Shown piece after piece: positions 7,049 through 15,560 of a stretch of DNA of 64,000 bases. The translations under genes and the position numbers were made by a program. The stretch comes from Porticoccus sp041395745 (GTDB lineage: Bacteria > Pseudomonadota > Gammaproteobacteria > Pseudomonadales > Porticoccaceae): contig JAWKZV010000001.1 of NCBI GenBank assembly GCA_041395745.1, forward strand, positions 372,001 through 436,000, read 5' to 3'. How positions within the stretch are numbered: the stretch's first letter is position 1; each line of letters begins with the position of its first letter. The notes beneath the pieces are model-generated. The model saw nothing but the letters and a program-made list of their open reading frames with translations. It ran no database searches and was not told the DNA's origin.

Positions 7049-8521
7049 ATGTCTCAGGCAAAAATCAATTTGCTGGACCTCAAAGACCCGAAGATCAAGA
7101 CGCTGCATATCACGTGGTTCGCCTTCTTCCTCAGTTTTGTGGTCTGGTTCAGTCACGCGCCCATGCTGGCGGTCATCAAGGAGGCTTTTGACCTGACCGG
7201 TCAGCAGGTCAAGGCGCTGATGATTCTCAACGTGGCCATGACCATTCCCGCCCGTATCCTGATCGGTATCCTGGTGGACAAATACGGGCCACGGCACGTC
7301 TACAGCGGCTTGCTGATTCTCTCCGGCGGCTTCTGTCTGCTGTTTGCCACCGCTACCAGCTATGAGCGACTGGCCCTGTTCCGCTTCCTGCTCGGCTTTG
7401 TCGGCGCGGGCTTCGTGATCGGTATCCGCATGGTGGGCGAGTGGTTTCCGGCTCGCCAGGTGGGCCTGGCCGAGGGCATCTACGGCGGCTGGGGCAACTT
7501 CGGTTCCGCGGCCGGCGCCATGACACTGCCCACCATTGCCCTGATGTTCGGCGGCGACGACGGCTGGCGCTATGCGCTGGGTCTCACCGGTGTGATCGCC
7601 TCCGCCTACGGGGTGTTTTACTACCTGAAAGCCCGCAATACCCCGAAGGGTTCCACCTACTTCAAGCCGAAAAAATCCGGCGGTCTGGAAGTATCCAGCT
7701 GGGGAGACTTCTGGTTTTACCTGGCCATGAACATTCCCATGTACATCGCCCTGGCGGTGCTGACCTGGAAGCTGTCGCCATCCAATCTCGGGCTGCTGAC
7801 GGAAGGGGCCGCTGACGGCATCTACATCGGCCTGGTACTGCTCTACCTGTTCCAGGCACACCAGATCTGGAAAGTGAACCACGAGCACCTGAAACAGGGT
7901 GTGCCGGAAATGCAGCGCTACCACTTCAAACAGGTGGCAATTCTCGACTGGTCCTACTTCGTCACCTTCGGTTCGGAGCTGGCGGTGGTATCCATGTTGC
8001 CGCTGTTCTTCCTGGAAACCTTCGAAGGTCTCGATCCGGTCAAGGCCGGTCTGCTGGCCTCCGGTTTCGCTTTCATGAACCTGGCGGCGCGCCCCGGTGG
8101 CGGCTGGTTGAGTGACCGTTTCGGCCGCCGCAAGACCATGATGATCCTGATCGCCGGACTGGCCGCCGGTTACTTCCTGCTGAGCCTGATCGACGGCAGC
8201 TGGTGGATTCCCCTGGCGGTGATTGCCACCATGACCTGCTCGTTCTTCGTCCAGGCCGGGGAGGGCGCCGTGTTCGCCATGGTGCCGCTGGTGCAGCGGC
8301 GCATGACCGGCCAGATTGCCGGCATGGCGGGCGCCTACGGCAACGTCGGCGGGGTGACCTACCTGACCATTCTGTCATTCGTGGACTACCACACCTTCTT
8401 CCTGCTGATTGCCGCCTCCGCCGGGCTGGTGTTCCTGGGCGTGATTTTCCTCAAGGAGCCCTCCGGCAAGATGGCCGAAGTGCTGCCCGACGGCACCGTG
8501 GAACTGATCGACGTGAGCTGA
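7049..8521 (+). CDS. narK: Nitrate/nitrite transporter NarK
   Basis: 490-residue major facilitator of the nitrate-nitrite porter family. GAGGAG precedes the ATG. Two glycine-rich nitrate signatures are present (GIYGGWGNFGSAAGAM and GMAGAYGNVGGVTYL), with substrate Arg candidates in IGIRMVGEWFP and ARPGGGWLSDRFG. It should import nitrate and/or exchange it for nitrite across the inner membrane. It differs clearly from the NarK1-type protein at the left edge, so the organism likely has the NarK1/NarK2 pair seen in denitrifiers; here the two are separate rather than tandem. The kinase/phosphatase gene starts 1 bp after its stop, indicating co-transcription. The promoter has NarL and Fnr elements. 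Confidence 0.93.
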   Translation: MSQAKINLLDLKDPKIKTLHITWFAFFLSFVVWFSHAPMLAVIKEAFDLTGQQVKALMILNVAMTIPARILIGILVDKYGPRHVYSGLLILSGGFCLLFATATSYERLALFRFLLGFVGAGFVIGIRMVGEWFPARQVGLAEGIYGGWGNFGSAAGAMTLPTIALMFGGDDGWRYALGLTGVIASAYGVFYYLKARNTPKGSTYFKPKKSGGLEVSSWGDFWFYLAMNIPMYIALAVLTWKLSPSNLGLLTEGAADGIYIGLVLLYLFQAHQIWKVNHEHLKQGVPEMQRYHFKQVAILDWSYFVTFGSELAVVSMLPLFFLETFEGLDPVKAGLLASGFAFMNLAARPGGGWLSDRFGRRKTMMILIAGLAAGYFLLSLIDGSWWIPLAVIATMTCSFFVQAGEGAVFAMVPLVQRRMTGQIAGMAGAYGNVGGVTYLTILSFVDYHTFFLLIAASAGLVFLGVIFLKEPSGKMAEVLPDGTVELIDVS

Positions 8522-8522
8522 T

Positions 8523-10307
8523 ATGGCCGGTGACTGGATCGAATGGGTTGCGGACGTGAGTGAAGGCTACGTGGAAACGGGAAATGCCTTTCGGGCCACG
8601 GTCGGCAGTTACTCGGACGCCGGTATCAAACCGGTCAACGAGGATGCCGCGGGCTACCGTATCCCCGACGATCACCTGCTCAATACCAAGGGCGTGGTGG
8701 CGGCGCTGGCGGACGGCGTCAGCACCGCCGAGGCGGGCAAGGAGGCGGCGGAGTTGTGTATCCACTCCGTGCTCAACGATTACTACACCACCCCGGAAAC
8801 CTGGAGTGTCAAACACGCCTTCCAGAAAATTCTTACCCCGCTGAACCGTCAGCTCTACAACCTGGGCCACGAGATTCACGACGAGGCGCGGGGTTACGTC
8901 ACCACCCTGAGTGTGCTGGTGATCAAGTCCCACCTCGGCTACCTGTTCCACATCGGCGACAGCCGCATCCACCGCCTCGCGGCCGAAGACGGGCAGTTCA
9001 GCCAGCTGACCCGCGACCACACCGCCGGCATTTCCGCCGAACAGAATTACCTGATCCGCGCCATGGGCATGGATACCAGTCTCAACGTGGATGCCAGTGT
9101 CATCACCCTGAAGCAGGGGGATATCTTCCTGCTCACCAGCGACGGGGTGCACGACTTCCTGTCCACCGCCGAGCTGCGCGAGCTGATCGAGCGCTATCCC
9201 GACGATTACCAGCGTGCCTGTCGCGAAATCGTCAATGCCGCGCGGCAGGCGGGCAGCAACGACAACCTCAGTTGTGTGCTGCTGCGCATCGATCACCTGG
9301 GACTGGAAAACATCGAGGATCTGAACGAACGGCTGACCCGCTTGCCGTTCCCGCCGGACCTGTCTCCCGGCCTGAAGATCGACGGCTACGAAGTGCTGGA
9401 GGAGCTGTACGCCAGTGAGCGCAGCCAGCTGTACCGGGTCAGGGACCTGGACAGTGGCGCCGAGCTGGTGATGAAAACCCCGTCCCGCAACTACTGCGAC
9501 AGCCCGGCCTATATCGAGCGCTTCATCATGGAGGAGTGGATCGGCCTGCGGGTCGATCACCCCAACGTGGTCAAGGTGATCGCGCCGAAGGGGGAGCGCA
9601 GGTTTCTCTATTACCTGATGGAGCTGGTACCGGGTGTGCCGCTGGATCAGTGGCTGGAACACCACCAGGAGCGCCGTCCCCGGGACCTGATCGTGCTGGT
9701 GGAACAGATCGCCGCCGGCCTGGAGGCGCTGCACGAGAAGGAGACCGTGCACCAGGACCTGAAGCCCAGCAATATCATGGTGACCCCGGACATGGAAATC
9801 CGCATCGTCGATTTCGGTTCGGTGTACGCACCCGGCATCCACGAGATCTTCACGCCGATGACCCGGGAAGTGGCACTGGGCACCCTGGATTACGCCGATC
9901 CGTCCTACCGCTTCCGCATCAATACCGGCATCCGCGGCGATATCTACTCCCTGGGGGTGATCGTCTACGAGATGTTTACCGGTTTTTTGCCCTACGGCAC
10001 CCGCATGGAAAAGTGCCGTACCCCGGAGGATTTCCAGCGGCTGCGCTACATCCCCAGTTACCATCACCGGGACCTGATTCCGCTGTGGTTCGACCGGGCA
10101 CTGGAAAGAGCGGTGACCATTGATCCGCAATGTCGCTACGAAACCCTGCAGGCATTCCTGCGGGATCTGAAACACCCCAACCCGGAATTTCTGAAGGAAG
10201 ACCCGCAGCGCCCGGTGGAAAAGGATATGCTGCTGTTCTGGAAAATGCTTTCCTTTGTATTATTCGGGCTGCTGATGATTTCGCTGCTGGTGTCTGCCAC
10301 CCGCTGA
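8523..10307 (+). CDS. Bifunctional PP2C phosphatase / Ser-Thr protein kinase, membrane-anchored
   Basis: 594 residues. Residues about 20-240 form a PP2C phosphatase with metal-binding motifs (KPVNEDAAGYR, LADGVST, LTSDGVHDFL, GSNDNLSCVLLRI). Residues about 275-560 form a Hanks-type kinase with an ATP Lys in ELVMKTPSRN, catalytic HQDLKPSN and the DFG loop (IVDFGSVYAPG); the Gly-rich loop is poorly conserved (LYASERSQLYRVRD). A single C-terminal TM helix (about 573-590) anchors it with both domains in the cytoplasm. It begins 1 bp after the narK stop, so it is probably made with narK and could tune nitrate transport or signalling by reversible phosphorylation. The substrate is unknown; similar fusions beside nitrate transporters are known to me from other proteobacteria. 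Confidence 0.88.
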   Translation: MAGDWIEWVADVSEGYVETGNAFRATVGSYSDAGIKPVNEDAAGYRIPDDHLLNTKGVVAALADGVSTAEAGKEAAELCIHSVLNDYYTTPETWSVKHAFQKILTPLNRQLYNLGHEIHDEARGYVTTLSVLVIKSHLGYLFHIGDSRIHRLAAEDGQFSQLTRDHTAGISAEQNYLIRAMGMDTSLNVDASVITLKQGDIFLLTSDGVHDFLSTAELRELIERYPDDYQRACREIVNAARQAGSNDNLSCVLLRIDHLGLENIEDLNERLTRLPFPPDLSPGLKIDGYEVLEELYASERSQLYRVRDLDSGAELVMKTPSRNYCDSPAYIERFIMEEWIGLRVDHPNVVKVIAPKGERRFLYYLMELVPGVPLDQWLEHHQERRPRDLIVLVEQIAAGLEALHEKETVHQDLKPSNIMVTPDMEIRIVDFGSVYAPGIHEIFTPMTREVALGTLDYADPSYRFRINTGIRGDIYSLGVIVYEMFTGFLPYGTRMEKCRTPEDFQRLRYIPSYHHRDLIPLWFDRALERAVTIDPQCRYETLQAFLRDLKHPNPEFLKEDPQRPVEKDMLLFWKMLSFVLFGLLMISLLVSATR

Positions 10308-10384
10308 TGGTCTCGACAGCGCATGCGAATCGACCCGAATCAACCGAACTCCCGAATTAACCGAACAGAAGACAAGAGAGAATT

Positions 10385-10921
10385 ATGTCCCACGCCGCCA
10401 AAGAATTTGTCCCCCTGCACATTGCCGTCCTCACGGTTTCCGACACCCGCACCCTGGAGCAGGACAGCTCCGGCCAGTTGCTGGTGGAGCGCCTTTCCGA
10501 AGCCGGCCACGTGCTGGCGGACCGGGTGCTGATCCCCGACGATATCTACCGCCTGCGAGCCGAGGTATCCCGCTGGATCGCCGATCCTCAGGTGCAGGTG
10601 GTGCTGGTTACCGGCGGCACCGGTTTTACCGACCGGGATTCCACTCCGGAAGCGCTGCTGCCGCTGTTCGACAAGCAGGTGGAGGGCTTCGGGGAATTGT
10701 TCCGGCAGATTTCCTTTACCGAAATCGGCACCTCCACCGTGCAGTCCCGCGCCGTGGCGGGCCTCGCCAACCGCACCCTGGTGTTCTGCATGCCCGGTTC
10801 CACCAATGCCTGCCGCACCGCCTGGGACAAGATTCTCGGTGAACAACTGGACGCCCGCACCCGCCCCTGTAACTTCATTCCCCATGTGGCGCGTGCCGAC
10901 CAATGTGAGAGTCGCTCATGA
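10385..10921 (+). CDS. moaB: Molybdenum cofactor biosynthesis protein MoaB
   Basis: 178-residue MoaB/Mog-family protein that adenylates molybdopterin before metal insertion. It has the N-terminal VLTVSDTRTLEQDSSG, the glycine-rich loop VTGGTGFTDRDSTPEA and the C-terminal FCMPGSTNACRTAWD, all family hallmarks. Its last bases overlap the moeA start by 4 bp (ATGA), a sign of translational coupling. It follows the narK-kinase unit by 77 bp. It supplies Moco for nitrate reductase; MoaB and Mog cannot be told apart with certainty by eye, but the length and SDTR motif favour MoaB. Confidence 0.9.
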   Translation: MSHAAKEFVPLHIAVLTVSDTRTLEQDSSGQLLVERLSEAGHVLADRVLIPDDIYRLRAEVSRWIADPQVQVVLVTGGTGFTDRDSTPEALLPLFDKQVEGFGELFRQISFTEIGTSTVQSRAVAGLANRTLVFCMPGSTNACRTAWDKILGEQLDARTRPCNFIPHVARADQCESRS

Positions 10922-12150
10922 GTTGTTGTGACCAGCCGGGGCTGATGACCGTCGAGCAGGCGCTGGAGCGTCTGCTGTCGGCGGTGCGGCCGATGGCGGA
11001 TATCGAAACAGTACCGCTGCTGCAGGCCCTGGGCCGGGTGCTGGCCGCCGACCAACTGTCGCCGGTGGATGTGCCCCCGGCGGACAACAGCGCCATGGAC
11101 GGTTTCGCCCTGCGCTTTGCCGACTGCAATCCCGGTGCGGAAACCACCTTGCCGATCAGCCAGCGCATTCCGGCGGGTGCCGTGCCGGAACATCTGCAAC
11201 CGGGCAGTGCCGCGCGCATCTTCACCGGCGCGGAAGTGCCCGCCGGTGCCGATACCGTGGTGATGCAGGAACAGTGTCGCTGGGACGATGCCCAGGTGAC
11301 TCTGGCCGCCGATATCAAGTCCGGCGCCAACATTCGCCCCACCGGGCAGGACATTCGCAACGGTGCCACTGTCCTGAGTCGCGGTCACCGCCTGAAACCC
11401 CAGGACCTGGGGCTGCTCGCGTCAGTGGGCATCGCCGAGGTGCCGGTGTACCGGCGTCTCAAGGTCGCCCTGCTGTGCACCGGTGACGAACTGGTGGAAC
11501 CCGGCCAGCCGCTGCCGCCGGGACATATCTATAACTCCAACCGCTTTACCCTGGCGGGTCTGCTGCAGGCGCTGGGCTTCGATTATGTCGACCTGGGCAT
11601 GGTGGCGGACACCCCGGAGGCCACCAGCGAGGCGCTGGTCAGGGCCGCCGCCGAAGCCGATTGCATTATCAGCAGCGGCGGGGTGTCGGTAGGTGAGGAG
11701 GACCACGTCAAGGGTTGCGTCGAGCGGTTGGGCAGCCTGGATCTGTGGCGCATGGCCATCAAGCCCGGCAAGCCTTTGGCGTTCGGTCAGGTGCAGGGTA
11801 CGCCCTTTATCGGCCTGCCCGGCAATCCCGCCTCGGTGTTCGTCACCTTCGCGGTCGCCGCGCGGCCCTACCTGCTGAAAAGCCAGGGTGCCAGCGATTA
11901 CCTGCCAGTTGCGATTCCGGTAACTGCCGGTTTCAGCCGACCCAAGGCCACCAAGCGCCAGGAATACCTGCGCGCCCGCCTGGTGTCTGACGAGCGCGGC
12001 CAACTGCGCGCCGAGCTGGCGGGCAGCCAGAGCAGCGGCGTGTTGTCCAGCGTCAGCCAGGGCAGTGGCTTTGTGGTGCACCTTCTCGGGGAAAGTTTCG
12101 ATGAGGGTGATGCGGTGCCGTTCCTGCCGTTCTCCGACCTGCTTTTCTAG
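10918..12150 (+). CDS. moeA: Molybdopterin molybdenumtransferase MoeA
   Basis: 410-residue MoeA, which inserts molybdate into adenylated molybdopterin. Seen features: VPPADNSAMDGFA, the TGAEVPAGADTVVMQE segment, LCTGDELVEPG, the MoCF-binding loop SSGGVSVGEEDHV, the KPGKP motif and FIGLPGNPASVFV. The start overlaps moaB by 4 bp. Together with moaB here and moaCDE at 14-15.5 kb, most of the Moco pathway is present; moaA is not in the window. A GC-rich hairpin (12196-12216) follows the stop. Confidence 0.94.
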   Translation: MSCCDQPGLMTVEQALERLLSAVRPMADIETVPLLQALGRVLAADQLSPVDVPPADNSAMDGFALRFADCNPGAETTLPISQRIPAGAVPEHLQPGSAARIFTGAEVPAGADTVVMQEQCRWDDAQVTLAADIKSGANIRPTGQDIRNGATVLSRGHRLKPQDLGLLASVGIAEVPVYRRLKVALLCTGDELVEPGQPLPPGHIYNSNRFTLAGLLQALGFDYVDLGMVADTPEATSEALVRAAAEADCIISSGGVSVGEEDHVKGCVERLGSLDLWRMAIKPGKPLAFGQVQGTPFIGLPGNPASVFVTFAVAARPYLLKSQGASDYLPVAIPVTAGFSRPKATKRQEYLRARLVSDERGQLRAELAGSQSSGVLSSVSQGSGFVVHLLGESFDEGDAVPFLPFSDLLF

Positions 12151-12195
12151 CCTCCAGTCTTCAGCCATTCCCGGCTGACTTGACCTGAACCCTTT

Positions 12196-12216
12196 GAAGC
12201 CGGCTTGTCCGGCTTC
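12196..12216. terminator. Hairpin after moeA, possible terminator
   Basis: GAAGCCGG (12196-12203) pairs perfectly with CCGGCTTC (12209-12216) over a 5-nt loop. The following bases (TATGATT) are a weak T-tract, so termination may be inefficient or depend on other factors. Confidence 0.45.
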
Positions 12217-12276
12217 TATGATTGGAAGGAAACGACCCCGCGGTTCGCCGGGGCAGAACAATAAGGAAATGGCACT

Positions 12277-13659
12277 ATGGGTAATCGGGTGACTCTGGCG
12301 TTTCTCGGCGCCGCCGGAACCGTGACGGGTTCGCGCTATCTGCTGGAAGTGGACGAGCGGCGGGTACTGATCGATTGCGGTCTGTTCCAGGGTTACAAGC
12401 ATTTGCGCGAGCGCAACTGGCGGCCCTTTCCGGTGGACCCGTCCACTATCGAAGCGGTGTTCCTGACCCATGCCCACCTGGACCACAGCGGCTACCTGCC
12501 GCGGCTGGTGAAAGACGGCTTCGAGGGCACGGTATTCTGTACCCAGGCCACCAAGGACCTGTGCCGCATCCTGTTACTGGATTCCGCCAAGTTGCAGGAA
12601 GAGGAAGCGGAATTCCGCAATCGCCACCAGTACAGCAAACACAAACCGGCACTGCCGCTGTACACCCAGCAGGATGCCAAAAAAGCCCTGGAGCACTTTG
12701 AGGTGGTCGGTTTCAGTATGCCCAGCAACCCGCAGCCGGGGGTCTCCATGGGCAATATCGAGGTCGGTTTTTACCCCAACGGCCATATCCTCGGGTCTTC
12801 CTACCTGGATGTGCAGGCGGCCGGACGGCATATTCTGTTCAGCGGTGATGTGGGCCGCAGTAACGATCTGGTGATGCGCCCGCCGGAACTGCCGCTGTAC
12901 TGCGATTACCTGGTGGTCGAATCCACCTACGGCAACCGCCTCCACGACAATCGCGATGTCTGGGATGTGGTAGCAGGGATCATCAATGACACGGTTTCAT
13001 CCGGCGGCTCGGTACTGATTCCATCCTTCGCGGTGGGCCGGGCCCAGGCGATGCTGTACCTGATCACCGAATTGCGCAAACGGGAAATGATTCCCCTGGT
13101 GCCAATCTTCCTGGACAGCCCCATGGCCATCAGCGTTACCGAGCTGATGCAGCGCCATCACCGCTACCACCGCCTCAACAAGTCGGCCTGCCAACAGTTG
13201 TCCCGGGATGTGACCTTCACCCGGGATGTACAGGATTCCATCGCCATCAACCAGGTGCACGTGCCGGCCATCATCCTTTCTGCCAGCGGCATGGCTACCG
13301 GCGGACGGGTGCTGCACCACCTGCAGCGGATGGTGGGAGATCATCGCAACACCATCATGTTCGCCGGTTACCAGGCGCCCGGCACCCGCGGGGCGCGACT
13401 GGTGGCGGGGGAAAAACAGGTGAAGATTTTCAATCGCTACTTTGATGTGAAGGCGCGGGTGGAAAGCCTGGATTTCCTTTCCGCTCACGCCGACCGGCTG
13501 GAATTATTGCGCTGGTTACAGCAACTGCCCGCGGCGCCCAAGCGCTGCTTCATCACCCACGGCGAGGAGGATGCCTCGGACCAGTTTCGCATCACCCTCA
13601 GCGAGGAGCTGGGCTGGAATGCGTGTGTGCCGGATATGGGCGACAAGGTCATCCTGTAG
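12277..13659 (+). CDS. Beta-CASP metallo-beta-lactamase-fold hydrolase (putative RNase)
   Basis: 460 residues. The zinc motif HAHLDHSGYLP, a second HILGSSYL-type His and SGDVGR, then the beta-CASP insert with VESTYGNRLH and a C-terminal ITHGEEDASDQF define the CPSF73/YSH1-like bacterial family of metal-dependent RNA (or nucleic-acid) hydrolases. The cap region (LPSFAVGRAQAM-like IPSFAVGRAQ, ASGMATGGRVLHHL) is complete. It stands alone, 126 bp after moeA, with its own SD (AAGGAAAT). Link to nitrate metabolism is not evident; it may be a neighbour by chance. Enzyme class is firm, substrate unknown. Confidence 0.85.
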   Translation: MGNRVTLAFLGAAGTVTGSRYLLEVDERRVLIDCGLFQGYKHLRERNWRPFPVDPSTIEAVFLTHAHLDHSGYLPRLVKDGFEGTVFCTQATKDLCRILLLDSAKLQEEEAEFRNRHQYSKHKPALPLYTQQDAKKALEHFEVVGFSMPSNPQPGVSMGNIEVGFYPNGHILGSSYLDVQAAGRHILFSGDVGRSNDLVMRPPELPLYCDYLVVESTYGNRLHDNRDVWDVVAGIINDTVSSGGSVLIPSFAVGRAQAMLYLITELRKREMIPLVPIFLDSPMAISVTELMQRHHRYHRLNKSACQQLSRDVTFTRDVQDSIAINQVHVPAIILSASGMATGGRVLHHLQRMVGDHRNTIMFAGYQAPGTRGARLVAGEKQVKIFNRYFDVKARVESLDFLSAHADRLELLRWLQQLPAAPKRCFITHGEEDASDQFRITLSEELGWNACVPDMGDKVIL

Positions 13660-13815
13660 AAAAACTAACTACGTTGTCATCACGGCGTTAAAAACCGTCT
13701 CAATTCGGTCACTTATAAGTCATAAGCTCCCTTATTTCGACGATTTTTGCCTTGTGCTGACTGCCTCGTAAACGTTTTTCTGCCTGTTGGCTACAGCTAC
13801 CAATGTCTCAGGCGC

Positions 13816-14253
13816 TTAGTCGCCTAAAACCACCTCAAAGGTGAACTGTTTGTCGCAGTTGAGGGTGTTGCTGATAAAACAGTTGGGCTCGGTTTTCTGC
13901 AGCAGCTTTTCTGCTTTTTCCCGGTCGTCCGGCGATGTAATCACCAGCCGGACATGGGTGGTTACCCGGGTGAATTTCACGCTGTGATCCACCTTGTCCA
14001 GAGTGCCGTCGCTGTGGCAGTGAATTTCCTGCCAGTCGAATTTGGCAATTTTGGAGATGGCCTTGAAGGTCAGCACCAGGCAGTTGGCGAGGGCGCCCAA
14101 CAGCATTTCCTCCGGGGTCCAGGTGTCTCCCGGGCCGTCAAAATTGGCAGGCGAGGCCACCTCCAGGGTACAGCCGTTTTCGAGGGTGGAGACCAGGTGG
14201 GTATCCGGGGTGCCATAGGTGCTGGCGCGGTAGCTGTGGGGCAGGGGATTCAT
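13816..14253 (-). CDS. OsmC/Ohr-family thiol peroxidase-like protein
   Basis: 145 residues with the OsmC fold: an early catalytic Cys in LLGALANCLVLTFKAI and a second in LQKTEPNCFISNTL, the pair that reduces organic hydroperoxides. It begins MNPLPHSYRASTYGTPDTH and carries the TWTPEEMLLGALANC helix. It lies 29 bp downstream of moaE on the same strand, so it may be the last gene of a moaC-moaD-moaE-osmC unit. This would couple Moco synthesis with peroxide protection, but the coupling is inference. The family includes Ohr, OsmC and YhfA types, and I cannot assign the subtype. Confidence 0.85.
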   Translation of the reverse strand: MNPLPHSYRASTYGTPDTHLVSTLENGCTLEVASPANFDGPGDTWTPEEMLLGALANCLVLTFKAISKIAKFDWQEIHCHSDGTLDKVDHSVKFTRVTTHVRLVITSPDDREKAEKLLQKTEPNCFISNTLNCDKQFTFEVVLGD

Positions 14254-14282
14254 TCGAGTCAGTTCCTTTATCGAAAGAGGGT

Positions 14283-14759
14283 TCAGGTGTCTTTTCTGGA
14301 ACGGCGCTCAGACCAGCGTTCGGCGCGCTGCTGGTCACTGTTCTTGGCATCCACCCAGTGGCCGCTGCCATCCCGATGGATTTCCTTTTTCCAGAAAGGC
14401 GCGGTGGTTTTCAGCACGTCCATGATGAATTCACAGGCGCTGAAGGCCGCGTCCCGGTGGGCGCTGCTGACCCCGACGAAGACGATCTGGTCGCCGGGGG
14501 CGAGTTCGCCGATGCGGTGCACGATGCGGATGTCATTCAACGGCCAGCGCCCGGCAGCCTGCTCGGCAGTCTGTTGCAGGGAGGCTTCGGTCATGCCCGG
14601 ATAGTGTTCCAGCAGCATGTGGACAAGGGGGTTGCCGGTAATGTCGCGAACCAGCCCCGTAAACATGGCCACGCCGCCGACGCCGCTGTCGTCATTGAGC
14701 AGTTGACGATATTCGCTGCCGACATCGAAATCCTCGGCCTGCACGGAGATGGATATCAT
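14283..14759 (-). CDS. moaE: Molybdopterin synthase catalytic subunit MoaE
   Basis: 158-residue large subunit of molybdopterin synthase. Family motifs: GGVAMFTGLVRD near the start, LEHYPGMTEASL, RIVHRIGELAPGDQIV, SSAHRDAAFSACEFIMD and the catalytic Lys region LKTTAPFWKKE. It transfers sulfur from MoaD thiocarboxylate to cPMP. Its start overlaps the end of moaD by 4 bp (ATGA). Length is usual for the family with a somewhat charged C-terminal tail. Confidence 0.94.
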   Translation of the reverse strand: MISISVQAEDFDVGSEYRQLLNDDSGVGGVAMFTGLVRDITGNPLVHMLLEHYPGMTEASLQQTAEQAAGRWPLNDIRIVHRIGELAPGDQIVFVGVSSAHRDAAFSACEFIMDVLKTTAPFWKKEIHRDGSGHWVDAKNSDQQRAERWSERRSRKDT

Positions 14760-15001
14760 CCGCCGGTTACCGGGGGGAACAGGGCCACTTCATCGCCGTC
14801 GTTGACGGCGGCGCTGTCGTTGGCCATGGTCTGGTTGACGGCGCACAGCACGGTGCCGGTCAATGCGCGCTGCCATTGGTCATCGCGCTGTTTCAGTTCG
14901 GCCAGCAACTGGCCGACGGTCGCAACGCCTTCGGGCAAGGCCAGCTGCATTTCGCCGGTGCCCAGTTGCTCCCGCAGACTGCCAAAAAAGAGAATTTTCA
15001 T
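14756..15001 (-). CDS. moaD: Molybdopterin synthase sulfur carrier MoaD
   Basis: 81-residue ubiquitin-like protein. The ATG at 15001 gives MKILFFGSLREQLGTGE; a longer upstream frame lacks similarity and runs antiparallel into moaC. The C-terminus ends in Gly-Gly (FPPVTGG), the site of adenylation and thiocarboxylate formation. It overlaps both neighbours by 4 bp (moaC upstream, moaE downstream), giving a tightly coupled moaCDE unit. Confidence 0.93.
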   Translation of the reverse strand: MKILFFGSLREQLGTGEMQLALPEGVATVGQLLAELKQRDDQWQRALTGTVLCAVNQTMANDSAAVNDGDEVALFPPVTGG

Positions 15002-15477
15002 GGGTTCGCTTTCCAGTGGCCGGATTTGCCGCCGGCCTTTTCCAGCAGGCGGGTGGACTCGATCACCATACCGCGATCCACCGCCTTGCACATATCGTAG
15101 ATGGTCAGAGCTGCCACCGAAGCGGCGGTAAGGGCTTCCATTTCCACACCGGTTTTGCCATCCAGGCCGCAAGTGGCGCTGATGCGCAACTGGTTGGTGT
15201 TTTCCAGTGGTTCAAATTCCACCTTGATGGACGTCAGCATCAGCGGATGACAGAGGGGGATCAGGTCGGAACACTTCTTGGCCGCCTGGATGCCGGCGAT
15301 GCGCGCCACGGCCAGTACATCGCCCTTTTTGTGGCCGCCGCTGCGAATCAGCGCCAGGGTTTCCGGTTGCATCCGCACCAGCGCTTCGGCCGTGGCTTCC
15401 CGGTGGGTAACGGCCTTGCCGGCCACGTCCACCATGTGGGCATTGCCCTGGTCGTCCAGATGGGTAAGTTTGCGCAT
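14998..15477 (-). CDS. moaC: Cyclic pyranopterin monophosphate synthase MoaC
   Basis: 159 residues from the ATG at 15477 (MRKLTHLDDQGNAHMVDVAGK), the usual MoaC N-terminus. Further motifs are AGIQAAKKCSDLIPLCHP (catalytic His/Cys region), MEALTAASVAALTIYDM and KAVDRGMVIE. It converts the MoaA product to cPMP in the cytoplasm. First gene of moaCDE. moaA is absent here, so the first step must be encoded elsewhere. An extended N-terminus from 15564 is possible but lacks family similarity. Confidence 0.94.
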   Translation of the reverse strand: MRKLTHLDDQGNAHMVDVAGKAVTHREATAEALVRMQPETLALIRSGGHKKGDVLAVARIAGIQAAKKCSDLIPLCHPLMLTSIKVEFEPLENTNQLRISATCGLDGKTGVEMEALTAASVAALTIYDMCKAVDRGMVIESTRLLEKAGGKSGHWKANP

Positions 15478-15560
15478 GTCGCTCAAGGGTAGACTCCGCA
15501 ACGATGATTCAAAGTGGCCACAGTCTAGCGCAACTGGACGGGGAAACGCATTGCAGTAGA

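Noticed and set aside
8451..10175. 574-codon frame antisense to the PP2C-kinase
   Set aside because: Shadow of the coding strand; no motifs.
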